From Methanoculleus frigidifontis (GTDB taxonomy: Archaea > Halobacteriota > Methanomicrobia > Methanomicrobiales > Methanoculleaceae): a DNA stretch of 64,000 bases. The translations under genes were made by a program, and so were the position numbers. The DNA lies in contig NZ_VCYH01000003.1 in assembly GCF_030464345.1 (NCBI RefSeq), forward strand, positions 186,001 to 250,000. The letters are read 5' to 3'. Position 1 is the first letter of the stretch. Each line of letters begins with the position of its first letter. Positions 17,704 through 26,702 of this stretch are shown in pieces. The notes under the pieces were generated by a model. It made no database searches and was not told the DNA's origin. It saw nothing but the letters and a program-made list of their open reading frames with translations.

Positions 17704-18933
17704 ATGAAACGTAACAAGTATATTGCAGGGTTATCTCTGCTTCTCATCTGTCTTTTCGGTGCGATCCTTGTCTGTGGATGCACGGGAACGACTGCCGACG
17801 CATCTGCGGAAGATGCGACCGGTACACGCACAATCACTGATATGCGTGGACGGACGGTGGAGATTCCGGCGACGATCGAACGGGTCGTCTGCATCGACGA
17901 TGGGTTCGTCGAGGGCATTATGTACCGGTTCGGGATGCAGGATCGCGTTGTCGGGCTCGGCGGCGCGTGGATAAAGGACTATACATATTCCTTCGAGGCA
18001 ACGGACGGCGGGACGTATGAGTACAAGAATGGTATGAACCCGGTCAGGTACCTTATCCCCGGCCTTGCCGACCTTCCGGTGCTTGTTGAAAGCGGTACCG
18101 GGATGAACTACGAGACACTCGCCTCCCTCGATCCCGATGTCATCTTCCTCCGCGAGGGGGCGTGGGCGTTCAGCGCAGGATCCGACGAAAATCTTGAAAA
18201 AACGATCCAGACGATCGATTCGCTTGGTATTCCGCTCGTCATCCTCGTCGGTCCGCCATATCAGGAAAGCCCGACCGTGGACAACATCGGTGATGAGATC
18301 CGGCTTGTCGGCGAGGTCTTTTCACGCCAAAAAGATGCCGATCAGCTGGCCTCCTATCTTGACGGACAGATCGGAGAGATCCGAGCACGCACAAAGGATG
18401 TTCCAGAGGACAAAAAGATCCGGATGATACAGTTAGGCCTCTCGCCGCGGGCCCGGCAGGGCGGCGGTGCCGCCATGGCATGGGGTGGCGATACAATTGA
18501 GTCGTACTTCATCGAAGAGATAGCGAATGCAAAGAACGCGTATAAGGGCACCGGGGCGTTTGTCGTCATCTCGACCGAGCAGATCCTGACACTCGACCCG
18601 GATGTGATCGTTCTCCCGACGGCACAGGGCTACCACCCTGCAAGCGAGCTCTACACTGCGCCCTACTACCAGAACTTGCAAGAGCTCAAGGCGGTAAAGA
18701 ACCAGCGGGTCTATGCCCTCCCGTGGACGCCCTATAACTGGGCAAAGCGGCTCGAATACCCGATCGAGGCGATGGTGATCGCAAAGGCCGCGTATCCCGA
18801 CCGGTTTGCGGACATCGACGTCGGTGAGTGGACGCTCGACTTCTACCGGCAGGTCTACGGGGTCGATGAAGCGACGGCGAAAGAACTCCGGTCGGTCCAG
18901 TGGCTGGACTGGATGGAGGAAGAAAACTTCTGA
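17704..18933 (+). CDS. Fe3+/cobalamin-type ABC substrate-binding lipoprotein (paralogue 3)
   Basis: A binding protein of about 409 residues, divergently transcribed from the permease operon. The signal peptide ends in the lipobox LVCGC. RTITDMRGRTVEIPATIERVV opens the binding fold and EQILTLDPDVIVLPTAQGYH marks the second lobe. It is very similar to paralogue 2 along its whole length, indicating gene duplication. The ATG at 17704 matches a leaderless start 26 nt from the TATA box; an ATG at 17698 is the alternative. It has no permease of its own and probably feeds the divergent FecCD/FecE pair. Confidence 0.9.
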   Translation: MKRNKYIAGLSLLLICLFGAILVCGCTGTTADASAEDATGTRTITDMRGRTVEIPATIERVVCIDDGFVEGIMYRFGMQDRVVGLGGAWIKDYTYSFEATDGGTYEYKNGMNPVRYLIPGLADLPVLVESGTGMNYETLASLDPDVIFLREGAWAFSAGSDENLEKTIQTIDSLGIPLVILVGPPYQESPTVDNIGDEIRLVGEVFSRQKDADQLASYLDGQIGEIRARTKDVPEDKKIRMIQLGLSPRARQGGGAAMAWGGDTIESYFIEEIANAKNAYKGTGAFVVISTEQILTLDPDVIVLPTAQGYHPASELYTAPYYQNLQELKAVKNQRVYALPWTPYNWAKRLEYPIEAMVIAKAAYPDRFADIDVGEWTLDFYRQVYGVDEATAKELRSVQWLDWMEEENF

Positions 18934-20353
18934 TCTGTTCACAGACCGTGACTCTGACAACTCCCCATTTTTTCAATCCGAATTGGGCAGGGCAGCTTCG
19001 TCCAAAGACGAAGGAATCGTTCTGCCTCCTCCATGATCGCCCGATACGTCTTGCGTGATATGACTGCTTTCGTTCAGGTTCCAGTCACGGAACAAGGCTG
19101 TCCCTATCAGGTGATGGATCGGTCTCTGTGAGGATATGTTTCGGTACTCCCACCACTACCGGTGTAGCGAGTGCGCGATTGCGCGTACAGCGCTGAATCC
19201 AGACCTCGTCCGGCAGGGGAGGAGGGCTCTGTGCGGTATGGAGGGCGTTCTTCTGTAACATGTGGTTTTGCTGTCGACCTGGCCGGCATACGATCTCTAG
19301 ATCTCGACGGCGCTCCGGAACGGTATTATGGCGGTGCTGGTCGTCGTGCTGGCGTACGGCCTTGGCTGGGGGTGAGAGGGCGGCTGTTTCTGAATCGGCA
19401 TCTCCCCATGGATGAGGGAGGGGGCCTTCCGTGCCGTTTCGGTTAAGCACTCCTTAAATACCAGCAATTCCGGCCGAATCCGCCGAAAAAGCGACCCTCA
19501 CAGAAGCCCACAGAAGGCCGATCTCGGGCCGACCCATACCAGCCATCCTGCGAAAATTACTCAGCCGCATATCGCCGATACGGCCGTATGATCCTGCCGT
19601 TTTGCGGCAATCGGGGCGCGATATGACGATTATTTCCAGAACCCCAATCCGACATCTGCAACCTTCGTTCAAATCGAAAAATAACCCTGATTTACCCGTA
19701 TTTCAGGACGGAGAGAGGGCATGTCCTCTCACCCAAGCCCTGGCACGCCGTCCGCCGGAGGCGCTCGCACCGTGATCCGGATGGTGTCGCTCTGGCAGCT
19801 CGTGATCCGGACCCGCGCCGCGGCTGAACGTGACCGGAGGAGACCTCGCCGGACGGTTGGGCGACAAATCTCTTCCGGAGATCGGTGCCTCCGGTCTTTC
19901 TCCACGACCCGGCGGAGTAACTTTTAACGCGATGCGGGTAGAGATCATCACCAGCGCACCGGCAACGGCCTGCCGTATCCGTTGCCCGGAGAGTGTTCCG
20001 GACAGGAGGCATCCCGAATGCACACGGCAGAAATTCCCCGAAAAACCTGTTCCTTCAGGGTGTCACACCTGGCGGGATGTAAGACCCTTCGTCCCGGACG
20101 CTGCTGATCGCAGGGTATGCGTATCGGGCTATCGACATCTGGCTGCAGCCTTCTGCAGCAGCCGTCGGGTCACACCAGATCCTGCTGTTTTCGCGGAACA
20201 ACCAGGACCTTGGAAGCACGCATGCACCGCACGTTCCGCACGGTGACGGGTCGTACGAAATCGGGCGCCTGCCGGCAGACGACGCTCTCCGGCGTGCGCG
20301 GAAAACCGGTGCACGATGTGATTATCAGAGACCGCTTTCCCGGAGAGAGAGCC
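18934..20353. other. 1.4-kb gene-free region with palindromes
   Basis: No frame shows a convincing protein. A T-run at about 18968-18974 is a probable terminator of the binding-protein gene. At 19578-19589 there is a perfect palindrome ATACGGCCGTAT, followed at 19595-19609 by a TGCCG/CGGCA stem-loop. Several overlapping open frames exist on both strands, as expected at this GC content, but none has a ribosome binding site combined with recognisable protein character. It may be eroded coding sequence or carry an untranslated RNA. Confidence 0.5.
18966..18976 (+). terminator. Poly-T terminator after binding-protein paralogue 3
   Basis: The tract CATTTTTTCAA lies about 35 nt after the stop codon. 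T-tracts are the usual archaeal intrinsic termination signal; there is no clear hairpin. Confidence 0.45.
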
Positions 20354-22966
20354 ATGCGACGACTCAAGCCCCACGAGAGAGAGTACCTCTCGGACCCCGA
20401 TCGGTATACGTTTGATTCCTTCCGCACCCGCGTCCTCGACCCGCTCCCGCCAGCCGCCGCGCTCGGTATAGCGGACGAAGAACTGCTGAACTACTACGAA
20501 AACTCCCTCCGCCGGGACGGCCTTTTCGTGCTCCGGCTCGACCAGAGTGGGGATCACTACGAACGCCTGGAGCGCTACGTCGCAGAGACCGCACAGATAC
20601 TCTTCACCGGCCGCCATGCCGATGCCAACCTCGCTGATTTTACCCGGTTCCGCCACGCCTGCTACCGGGCGCTCCACCCCTTCACGGAGAGCCAGAAGAT
20701 CGCTATCCTCAAGAAGATCTGCCTCGAGACCGGGTGCGCCCCGGCGACGGTGGACGAGGCAGCGACCCTCTTTGCGGTCGGAAGCGGCCTCTTTGCGATG
20801 GAACTTTTTACCCGGCTTCGGGATGCGGGCACTGCGGACGCGTTCGCCGCGCGGCTCGGGGAGAGCGATCTCCTTGCCGACCTCGCCGCACGGCCGGTCC
20901 TTCTCTACCCCCTCTGGCCGCACCAGCAGCAGGCGCTCGAGGCCTGGCTGCGTGCCGGCGGCAGAGGTATCCTCGAGATGGCGACGGCGACCGGCAAAAC
21001 GCTCGTGGGTCTCGCCGCCGCCCTGAAACTCTATGGGGTGCACGGCCGCCTCGAGGTGCTGGTGCTCGCCCATTCCCGCGCCCTGCTGAACCAGTGGCGG
21101 CGGGAGGCGATCGAAAAACTCGGGGTATCCGGCAGCACCGACACCGACTATACGGTGCCGCTCTCCTACGGCGACCGGTTCACGATCCGGTTCGAGACGC
21201 TCCAGAAGGTCTATCGCGCCCCGCACCGCTATCCGGCAGACCTCCTGATCGTCGACGAGGTGCACCACAGCGCCGGACTGGCGTTCCGAAAGGCTCTCTC
21301 CATCCCCGTGAAGTGGAAGATGGGTCTTTCTGCGACGGTCGAGGGAGCGGAACGCCGCCAGCCGCTCGATCGCGCCCTCGGCCCGACCGCCTACACGTTC
21401 ACCCTCAAAGATGCCCGGGAGGGTGCGGTTATTCCGTCGTTTTCACTCCGCCTCCATACGACCTACCTGGACGTCCGGGAGAACGATGAGTTCCGCGAAC
21501 TATCCGAGCAGATCGCCCGCGATCTCAGCCATATCAACAGCCGCCACTGCGAGATCGTCCGGCGGCTCTCGAACGGCCGCTTCGACCGGTTCGAGAGTCT
21601 CGGGGATTTCGTTGGCCTGATGCGGCAGCTCCGGTACCGGACGAGCGAGGTGCCGGAGGCGTGGTACCGGCTCGTCGGCCTCGTTTACCAGCGGCGCATG
21701 ATCGTCCACCGGTCGGCGCCGAAGACAAGCCGGGCGATCGCCCTCGCCCGCCGCCTCGGGGCAACGAAGAAGTGCATTGTTTTTTCGATGGATATCGCAA
21801 CCTGCGACGCCATCTACACCGCCCTCAAAGGTACGGTGGACGCCTACCGCGTCCACTCCGGGATACCGCGAAACGAGGTGCAGCGTTCCCTCGACCGGTT
21901 CCGGAAGGCGAAAGCCGGTGTCCTGATCGCACCGAAGATGCTCGACGAGGGTATCGACGTTCCGGATGCAGAGATCGGGATCAACGTCGCATCCGCGAAG
22001 ACACGGCTGCAACTTGTGCAGCGGATGGGCAGGATCCTCCGGAAACGGCCGGGAAAAGAGCCGATCTTCCACCACTTCGTCGCCCTGCCGCAGGCCTACG
22101 TCGACGCGGAAGATGCGTTCGCCTACCAGAGCGATCTCGCCTGGATCCGGGACACCGCCCTCCTGCTGGAGGTGCCGGTTCTGCAGGCGCCGGACGAAGA
22201 GGAGGAAGAGGGCGTCGCCGGGCTCTGCCTGCGGAGCGAGGCGACCGTCCGCGACTACCTCAAAAGCCGCCGCTCCGTTGCGACGGACGACTTCGGCACT
22301 GTCCGGGTCGACGCGATCCTCGATGCTATCCCGGAGCGCCTCCGCCGCGATCTCGCCGGTTCGCTCGCATCCTGCACCGCGCCGCTCACCGACGAGGCAT
22401 GGTATGCGCTGGCGAAGAGCGCCTGCCGGACCGGCGAGGCGGCGTGCCTGCCCGGCATGTACTGGCTCCTCGTCCTTGCCGCCCGCGACCCACAGGCTCT
22501 CCGTGACGTGCTCCTGACCGGCCTCGCTACGGCCGCTCCACAGAACGCGGTGCCTGCAGAACTCCCCGCAGATCGGGACGACAGAACGTTCCCTGTGGAG
22601 AAGCACGTCAGGGCGCTGGAACGGGCGGCGACCCCGGCGCAGGAGCGGGCTGCCCGCCGGCGGCTCACGGAGATCGGGTCGCCAGCCGTCCCGCTGCTGG
22701 TTCCCCTGATCACGTCGCCCCGCGACCAGGCGGCTGCCCGTGCCATCGAGGTGTTGGGGGCGATCGGCGATACACGGGCTGTCGACCCGCTCCTCCGCAG
22801 CCTCGCCGACCGCCGCCGCCCGGAGATCCGTGCCCGGGCCGCTCTCGCGCTCGGGAGGATCGGCGATCCGCGTGCCCGCCTCTCCCTGACGCGGGTGCTT
22901 AAAGACCGCGAGCCCGCCGTGCGGAAGGCCGCCCGGACTGCGCTCGACGCGATGAAGGGCAGTTAG
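20354..22966 (+). CDS. Superfamily II (XPB/Res-like) helicase with C-terminal HEAT repeats
   Basis: An 870-residue protein. An N-terminal region of about 190 residues has no recognised domain. The helicase core follows with motif I EMATATGKT (about residue 208), motif II DEVHH (about 301), motif III SATVEG, and motif VI QRMGRILRKRPGK (about 556). From about residue 770 there are at least three HEAT/PBS-lyase-like repeats (EIGSPAVPLLVPLI, AIEVLGAIGDTRAVDPLL, ALALGRIGDPRARLSL). The start at 20354 follows GGAGAGAGA. The combination suggests a DNA or RNA remodelling ATPase with a protein-binding tail. It is convergent with the SulP gene, with 2 bp between stops. Confidence 0.85.
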   Translation: MRRLKPHEREYLSDPDRYTFDSFRTRVLDPLPPAAALGIADEELLNYYENSLRRDGLFVLRLDQSGDHYERLERYVAETAQILFTGRHADANLADFTRFRHACYRALHPFTESQKIAILKKICLETGCAPATVDEAATLFAVGSGLFAMELFTRLRDAGTADAFAARLGESDLLADLAARPVLLYPLWPHQQQALEAWLRAGGRGILEMATATGKTLVGLAAALKLYGVHGRLEVLVLAHSRALLNQWRREAIEKLGVSGSTDTDYTVPLSYGDRFTIRFETLQKVYRAPHRYPADLLIVDEVHHSAGLAFRKALSIPVKWKMGLSATVEGAERRQPLDRALGPTAYTFTLKDAREGAVIPSFSLRLHTTYLDVRENDEFRELSEQIARDLSHINSRHCEIVRRLSNGRFDRFESLGDFVGLMRQLRYRTSEVPEAWYRLVGLVYQRRMIVHRSAPKTSRAIALARRLGATKKCIVFSMDIATCDAIYTALKGTVDAYRVHSGIPRNEVQRSLDRFRKAKAGVLIAPKMLDEGIDVPDAEIGINVASAKTRLQLVQRMGRILRKRPGKEPIFHHFVALPQAYVDAEDAFAYQSDLAWIRDTALLLEVPVLQAPDEEEEEGVAGLCLRSEATVRDYLKSRRSVATDDFGTVRVDAILDAIPERLRRDLAGSLASCTAPLTDEAWYALAKSACRTGEAACLPGMYWLLVLAARDPQALRDVLLTGLATAAPQNAVPAELPADRDDRTFPVEKHVRALERAATPAQERAARRRLTEIGSPAVPLLVPLITSPRDQAAARAIEVLGAIGDTRAVDPLLRSLADRRRPEIRARAALALGRIGDPRARLSLTRVLKDREPAVRKAARTALDAMKGS

Positions 22967-22968
22967 GG

Positions 22969-24423
22969 TTACGAAAACCCCTTATCCAGCGTCTCCTGGC
23001 TCTCCGGGTTTAAGCCGATGACGTACACCGATTTGCCCTGCTGCTGGTACTTGTGGACGACGCGGGCGATCGCCTCGACGGCCGAGTGGTCCCAGACGTG
23101 GGAGTGGCTGAAGTCGATCCGCACCCGTTCCGGGTCGCCGGCGTAGTCGAAGAGCCCGATGAACGCCCGCATCGTGCCGAAGAAGAGCTGCCCTCTCACG
23201 GTGTAGACCTTGACGCCGTCGTCCCGGATACTGGCCGGCGCCGCGATGACCGATATCTTCCACCCGAAGATCAGGGCGGCGAGAACGACGCCGGCGAGAA
23301 CCCCTTTTGCGAGATCGTGCGTGGCGACGACGATCGCGATCGTCAGAAGCATCACGGCAGCGTCGCCCGCCGGGATCTTGCGGATGTCCCGGATCGACTG
23401 CCATTCGAACGTCCCGATAGCAACGACGATCATGACGCCGACGAGCGCCGCCATCGGTATCTGCGCGACGATATCACCGAGCGCGATGATGAGAAAGATC
23501 AAAAAAAGCCCGGCGACGAGGGTCGAGAGCCTGCCGGTCCCACCGGACCTGACGTTGATGACCGACTGGCCGATCATCGCGCAGCCCGCCATCCCGCCGA
23601 AGAACCCGGCGACGCAGTTTGCAAGCCCCTGCCCCCGGACCTCGCGGTCTTTGTCGCTCTCCGTGTCGGTCATCTCGTCGACGATCGATGCCGTCAGGAG
23701 CGACTCGAGCAGCCCGACAATGACGAGCGTCAGGGAGTAGGGGAGGATGATCAGCAGCGTATCGAGGGTGAGCGGCACGGCGGGAAGGTGGAAGATGGGG
23801 AGCGCCCGGGTGATCGACCCGAGGTCACCGACGGTGAGGACCTCGACGCCGGAGGCGATGGCGGCGGCCGTGAGCACGACGATGGCGACGAGCGACGACG
23901 GGACGGCCTTCGTCAGCCGGGGGAGGAGATAGATGATGGCGAGCGTTGCCCCGACCATCGCGTACACCGCGAGCGGTGCGCCGATGAGGAACGGCACCTG
24001 GGCGAGGAAGATCAGGATGGCCAGGGAGTTGACGAATCCGAGGACGACGGAGTAGGGGACGAACGATATGAACCGGCCGACGTTGAAGAGGCCGAGGGCG
24101 AACTGGAGGACGCCGGTGAGGATCGTCGCCGCCAGGAGGTATTCGAGCCCGTGGTCGCGGACGAGCACGACCATGACAAGCGCCATCGCCCCGGTGGCGG
24201 CGGAGATCATCCCGGGCCTGCCGCCGGCAAACGCGATCACGACGGCGATGCAGAACGAGGCGTAGAGCCCGACCATGGGATCGACGCCGGCGATGATGGA
24301 GAAGGCGATCGCCTCCGGGATGAGGGCGAGGGCTACGGTCATCCCGGCGAGGGTGTCGCCCCGGACGTTGGAGAGCCACGCTTTCTTCAGCGCGTCCATA
24401 TCTAACTGCACGTTCAAATTCAC
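22969..24423 (-). CDS. SulP-family inorganic anion transporter with STAS domain
   Basis: A protein of about 484 residues: ten to twelve hydrophobic helices with the SulP entry motif ([22 protein letters not shown]), then a C-terminal STAS domain ([20 protein letters not shown] and [19 protein letters not shown]). The STAS part regulates transport in this family. It probably moves sulfate, bicarbonate or another oxyanion. I place the start at the GTG at 24423 because GAGGA lies upstream; a TTG at 24441 would add six residues. It stands alone. Confidence 0.92.
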   Translation of the reverse strand: MNLNVQLDMDALKKAWLSNVRGDTLAGMTVALALIPEAIAFSIIAGVDPMVGLYASFCIAVVIAFAGGRPGMISAATGAMALVMVVLVRDHGLEYLLAATILTGVLQFALGLFNVGRFISFVPYSVVLGFVNSLAILIFLAQVPFLIGAPLAVYAMVGATLAIIYLLPRLTKAVPSSLVAIVVLTAAAIASGVEVLTVGDLGSITRALPIFHLPAVPLTLDTLLIILPYSLTLVIVGLLESLLTASIVDEMTDTESDKDREVRGQGLANCVAGFFGGMAGCAMIGQSVINVRSGGTGRLSTLVAGLFLIFLIIALGDIVAQIPMAALVGVMIVVAIGTFEWQSIRDIRKIPAGDAAVMLLTIAIVVATHDLAKGVLAGVVLAALIFGWKISVIAAPASIRDDGVKVYTVRGQLFFGTMRAFIGLFDYAGDPERVRIDFSHSHVWDHSAVEAIARVVHKYQQQGKSVYVIGLNPESQETLDKGFS

Positions 24424-24673
24424 AAGAGATCCTCGAGTCAACGTAGTCGGAGGGGAGAAGCGTGCGGCGGGTGCCGCGAGTGGTTATTCATTTCTCCGGC
24501 CGGGAACTTGAAGGTTTTCCCAAGAAGCAGGCAGGCGGTGCGCCTCAGCCATCGGCATGCCTATATTGTGTGAGCGTAAACCATTGGGGGAACCCGCGTC
24601 TGCGGTGTCGTACCGCTTCCGGCAGATGCCGGATGTGTATGGTAGGCACGCCGGTTTATTGGAGGATTCTGGT

Positions 24674-25102
24674 ATGTTTCGCACGATTCTGCTCGCTACT
24701 GACGGTTCGGAGAACGCCCGCCGGGCAACGGAGGCCGCAGTCGACCTTGTGGGGGAACTCGCCCACCCGGCGACGGTCGTGGTGGTGCACGTCGCCACCG
24801 CGCCGCCGGCGCAGTCCCGGCTGGTCCGGGCGAACTTCGACGTCCATACCCTCCTCGAGGAGGATGCCCGGCAGGCGGTGTCCGGGACGCTCGACCGGCT
24901 CGAGGCGGCGGGGCTTTCCTATACCCTGAAGGTCGCGCTCGGCGAGCCGGTCGCGGAGATCCTCGCTGCCGCGAAAAAAGAGAACGCCGACCTGATCGTC
25001 ATCGGGAGCCGGGGGCTCGGCGCCATCCGCGGGGCGGTGATGGGCAGCGTCAGCCAGAAGATCGCCCAGACCGCCGACTGCCCGGTGATGATCGTCCGGT
25101 AG
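24674..25102 (+). CDS. Universal stress protein, UspA family
   Basis: A 142-residue single UspA domain. It starts MFRTILLATDGSENARRA and ends with the nucleotide-binding signature GSRGLGAIRGAVMGSVSQKI (Gx2Gx9GS), so it is an ATP-binding class member. GGAGGAT precedes the ATG at 24674. Its role is probably stress or energy-state sensing. It is divergent from the SulP gene. Confidence 0.92.
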   Translation: MFRTILLATDGSENARRATEAAVDLVGELAHPATVVVVHVATAPPAQSRLVRANFDVHTLLEEDARQAVSGTLDRLEAAGLSYTLKVALGEPVAEILAAAKKENADLIVIGSRGLGAIRGAVMGSVSQKIAQTADCPVMIVR

Positions 25103-25211
25103 AGAGGCGTCTCTTTTTCCGCTGTGCCCGATCCGGACGCGGCGGTGGCCGGAATGACAATGTCCGCAATGTTGCCATGGTGTCAACCGGCATATCCGCC
25201 GGGCCCGGCGT

Positions 25212-25857
25212 ATGGCGTTCTGCCTGGACGATATCAACTACCTGCAGGACGCGGAGACCTTGAACGGCGTGCTCTACACTCTGATCCGGACGTACGAGGA
25301 GTATCCGGGCACCCGGATGGGCGTGATCGCGACGCTCTCGGATGTGCACCGCGACCTGAAGGCGGAGCTCGACGCCTGCGTGACGTCGGTCTTCCAGCCG
25401 GCGGAGATCTCCTTCGACCCCTACACGGCCGGAGAAATGTGCGCCATCCTGAAGGAGCGGGCGGTGCAGGGCCTCTACCCGGGTGTGCTCTCCGCGGAGA
25501 TGCTCGACTTCGTGGTGACGCAGACGATTGCGCCCTGGGACCTCCGGGTGGGGCTCGACCTGATCAAGTGGTCGGTGCTGCTCGCGGAGGCGGTCGGCAG
25601 GAAGGAGGTCCGCCGCGAGGACGTCTGCGCCGCGTACGAGCATTCGCGTTACGTGCACCTCGCCTGCACGGTGCGGACGCTCTCGGCGGCCGAGAAGCGG
25701 CTGCTCCGGCGAGGTCTTCCGGTCGGCGAAGGAGCGGATGCAGCTCTCGTATTCGAGTTTCTTTAACCGGCTTAAGAAGCTCGACGAGATGCGGCTGATC
25801 GATATGCAGCACCGGAACGAAGGGGGGATGGACGCGGGATATCGTGCTCTGGCATGA
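25212..25857 (+). pseudogene. Broken Orc1/Cdc6 replication initiator
   Basis: The frame opening at 25212 reads FCLDDINYLQ (Walker B region), GVIATLSDVHRDLKAELDA (sensor I region) and the AAA+ lid (APWDLRVGLDLIKWS), typical of archaeal Orc1/Cdc6. The Walker A half of the ATPase is missing. Near 25707 the frame shifts, and the winged-helix C-terminus continues in another frame as SYSSFFNRLKKLDEMRLIDM to a TGA at 25855-25857. The gene is therefore both truncated and frameshifted, about 215 residues against a normal 370-420. It may mark an inactive or former replication origin or an extrachromosomal insertion. Confidence 0.85.
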
Positions 25858-26010
25858 GAGGGCGTTGGTGGTGGCGGTGTGTGGGGGAGAGGGAGCCTTG
25901 CGGGTTTGAACCCGCGTTGTAACCTTTTCAAGGGTGGTGCGATGATCGCCGGGATATGTTTCGGTCAGTAGTATCACCCCGAAGAGAGATGCTATTCTAT
26001 TGGTGAGATC

Positions 26011-26223
26011 ATGAGGACGTTCACGGCCGTGCTCTACATGGAAGAGGATATGTACGTAGCGGAGTGCCCGGAGGTCGGCACCGTCAGCCAGGGCCGGACG
26101 GTGGAGGAGGCGGTGGCCAACCTCAAGGAAGCAACGGAGCTCTACCTGGAAGAATTCCCGCTGGATGGCGGAAGGAGGCCGATCATCACGACGTTTGAGG
26201 TGGCCGAGGGTGCCGCGGGCTGA
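26011..26223 (+). CDS. hicB: HicB-family antitoxin
   Basis: A 70-residue protein with the partial RNase-H-like HicB fold: FTAVLYMEEDMYVAECPEVGT then GRTVEEAVANLKEATELYLEE. It would neutralise the HicA mRNA interferase. It lacks a C-terminal DNA-binding domain, so it belongs to the short class. The gene precedes hicA, in the same frame and separated from it only by the TGA at 26221-26223. Confidence 0.88.
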   Translation: MRTFTAVLYMEEDMYVAECPEVGTVSQGRTVEEAVANLKEATELYLEEFPLDGGRRPIITTFEVAEGAAG

Positions 26224-26244
26224 AAACCCGTCTCGGGCGAGACG

Positions 26245-26442
26245 GTGATAAAGATACTCTCAAAACGGTACGGGTTTGTCGTGACCGGGCAATCGGGGAG
26301 CCATGTGCGCCTTTCAAAGACGACGCCCGACGGGAAGGTGGGCACGGTCGTCCCGCTGCACAATGAATTGAAGATCGGCACACTTCGCAGCGTCCTGAAA
26401 CTGGCGAGGATCGATCCCGACGATTTTGCCCGGTATCTTTGA
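26245..26442 (+). CDS. hicA: HicA-family mRNA interferase toxin, probably damaged at its start
   Basis: The double-stranded-RNA-binding-like HicA fold is clear: ILSKRYGFVVTGQSGSHVRL with the catalytic histidine in GSH, then PLHNELKIGTLRSVLKLA. The typical HicA N-terminus PVSGETVIKIL is present in frame but directly after the hicB stop codon, so the only usual start is the GTG at 26245, which removes seven conserved residues. Adding one A to the AAAA run at 26223-26226 would join it to a GTG at 26210 overlapping hicB, the normal layout. So hicA is probably frameshifted or the sequence has a homopolymer error. Confidence 0.75.
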   Translation: MIKILSKRYGFVVTGQSGSHVRLSKTTPDGKVGTVVPLHNELKIGTLRSVLKLARIDPDDFARYL

Positions 26443-26535
26443 AGGGGTAACAAGGGGGAGTCTTCGCGTCGGCCGCAAGCCACGCCACGGACTCGGTTCT
26501 CGTGCCGGTGGACGGTGTATCAAAGACCATCCGCT

Positions 26536-26702
26536 TCAGTTCCGTTTTACGATTTTTCCGTAGCCCTTTTGCTCAAACTCTATCGCATCATCCTTGTCGA
26601 TACTCCATGTACATCCCCATGGATTCTGGTATTTCATCCCCCGTTGAGATTCGAGGATGAGTGTGGGCAGCACGTTCAAAAACTCGAATTCAACTGTATC
26701 CG
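26536..26702 (-). pseudogene. C-terminal fragment of an unidentified AT-richer gene
   Basis: On the minus strand a frame ending at a TGA at 26536-26538 reads EFEFLNVLPTLILESQRGMK, then YQNPWGCTWSIDKDDAIEFE and QKGYGKIVKRN. It is protein-like and lower in GC than its surroundings. It has no start codon context and is abutted at about 26705 by the restriction-type fragment, so it is the tail of a gene whose front was lost at a recombination junction. I do not recognise the family. Confidence 0.45.

Noticed and set aside
19703-20246. Overlapping frames on both strands (for example one starting MRVEIITSAPATA at 19932)
   Set aside because: No ribosome site, no continuation of protein character and no recognisable domain; treated as chance frames.
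23053-24405. A 450-codon plus-strand frame opposite the SulP gene
   Set aside because: It is extremely rich in Asp, Glu, Arg and Gly, the expected complement of a membrane-protein gene, with no domain.
25880-25975. A tRNA-like segment on the minus strand (GCGGG-TTCAAA-CCCGC with a TTGAAAA loop upstream)
   Set aside because: The T-loop has six bases, the anticodon stem has mismatches, and no matching acceptor stem exists, so it is not a tRNA gene.
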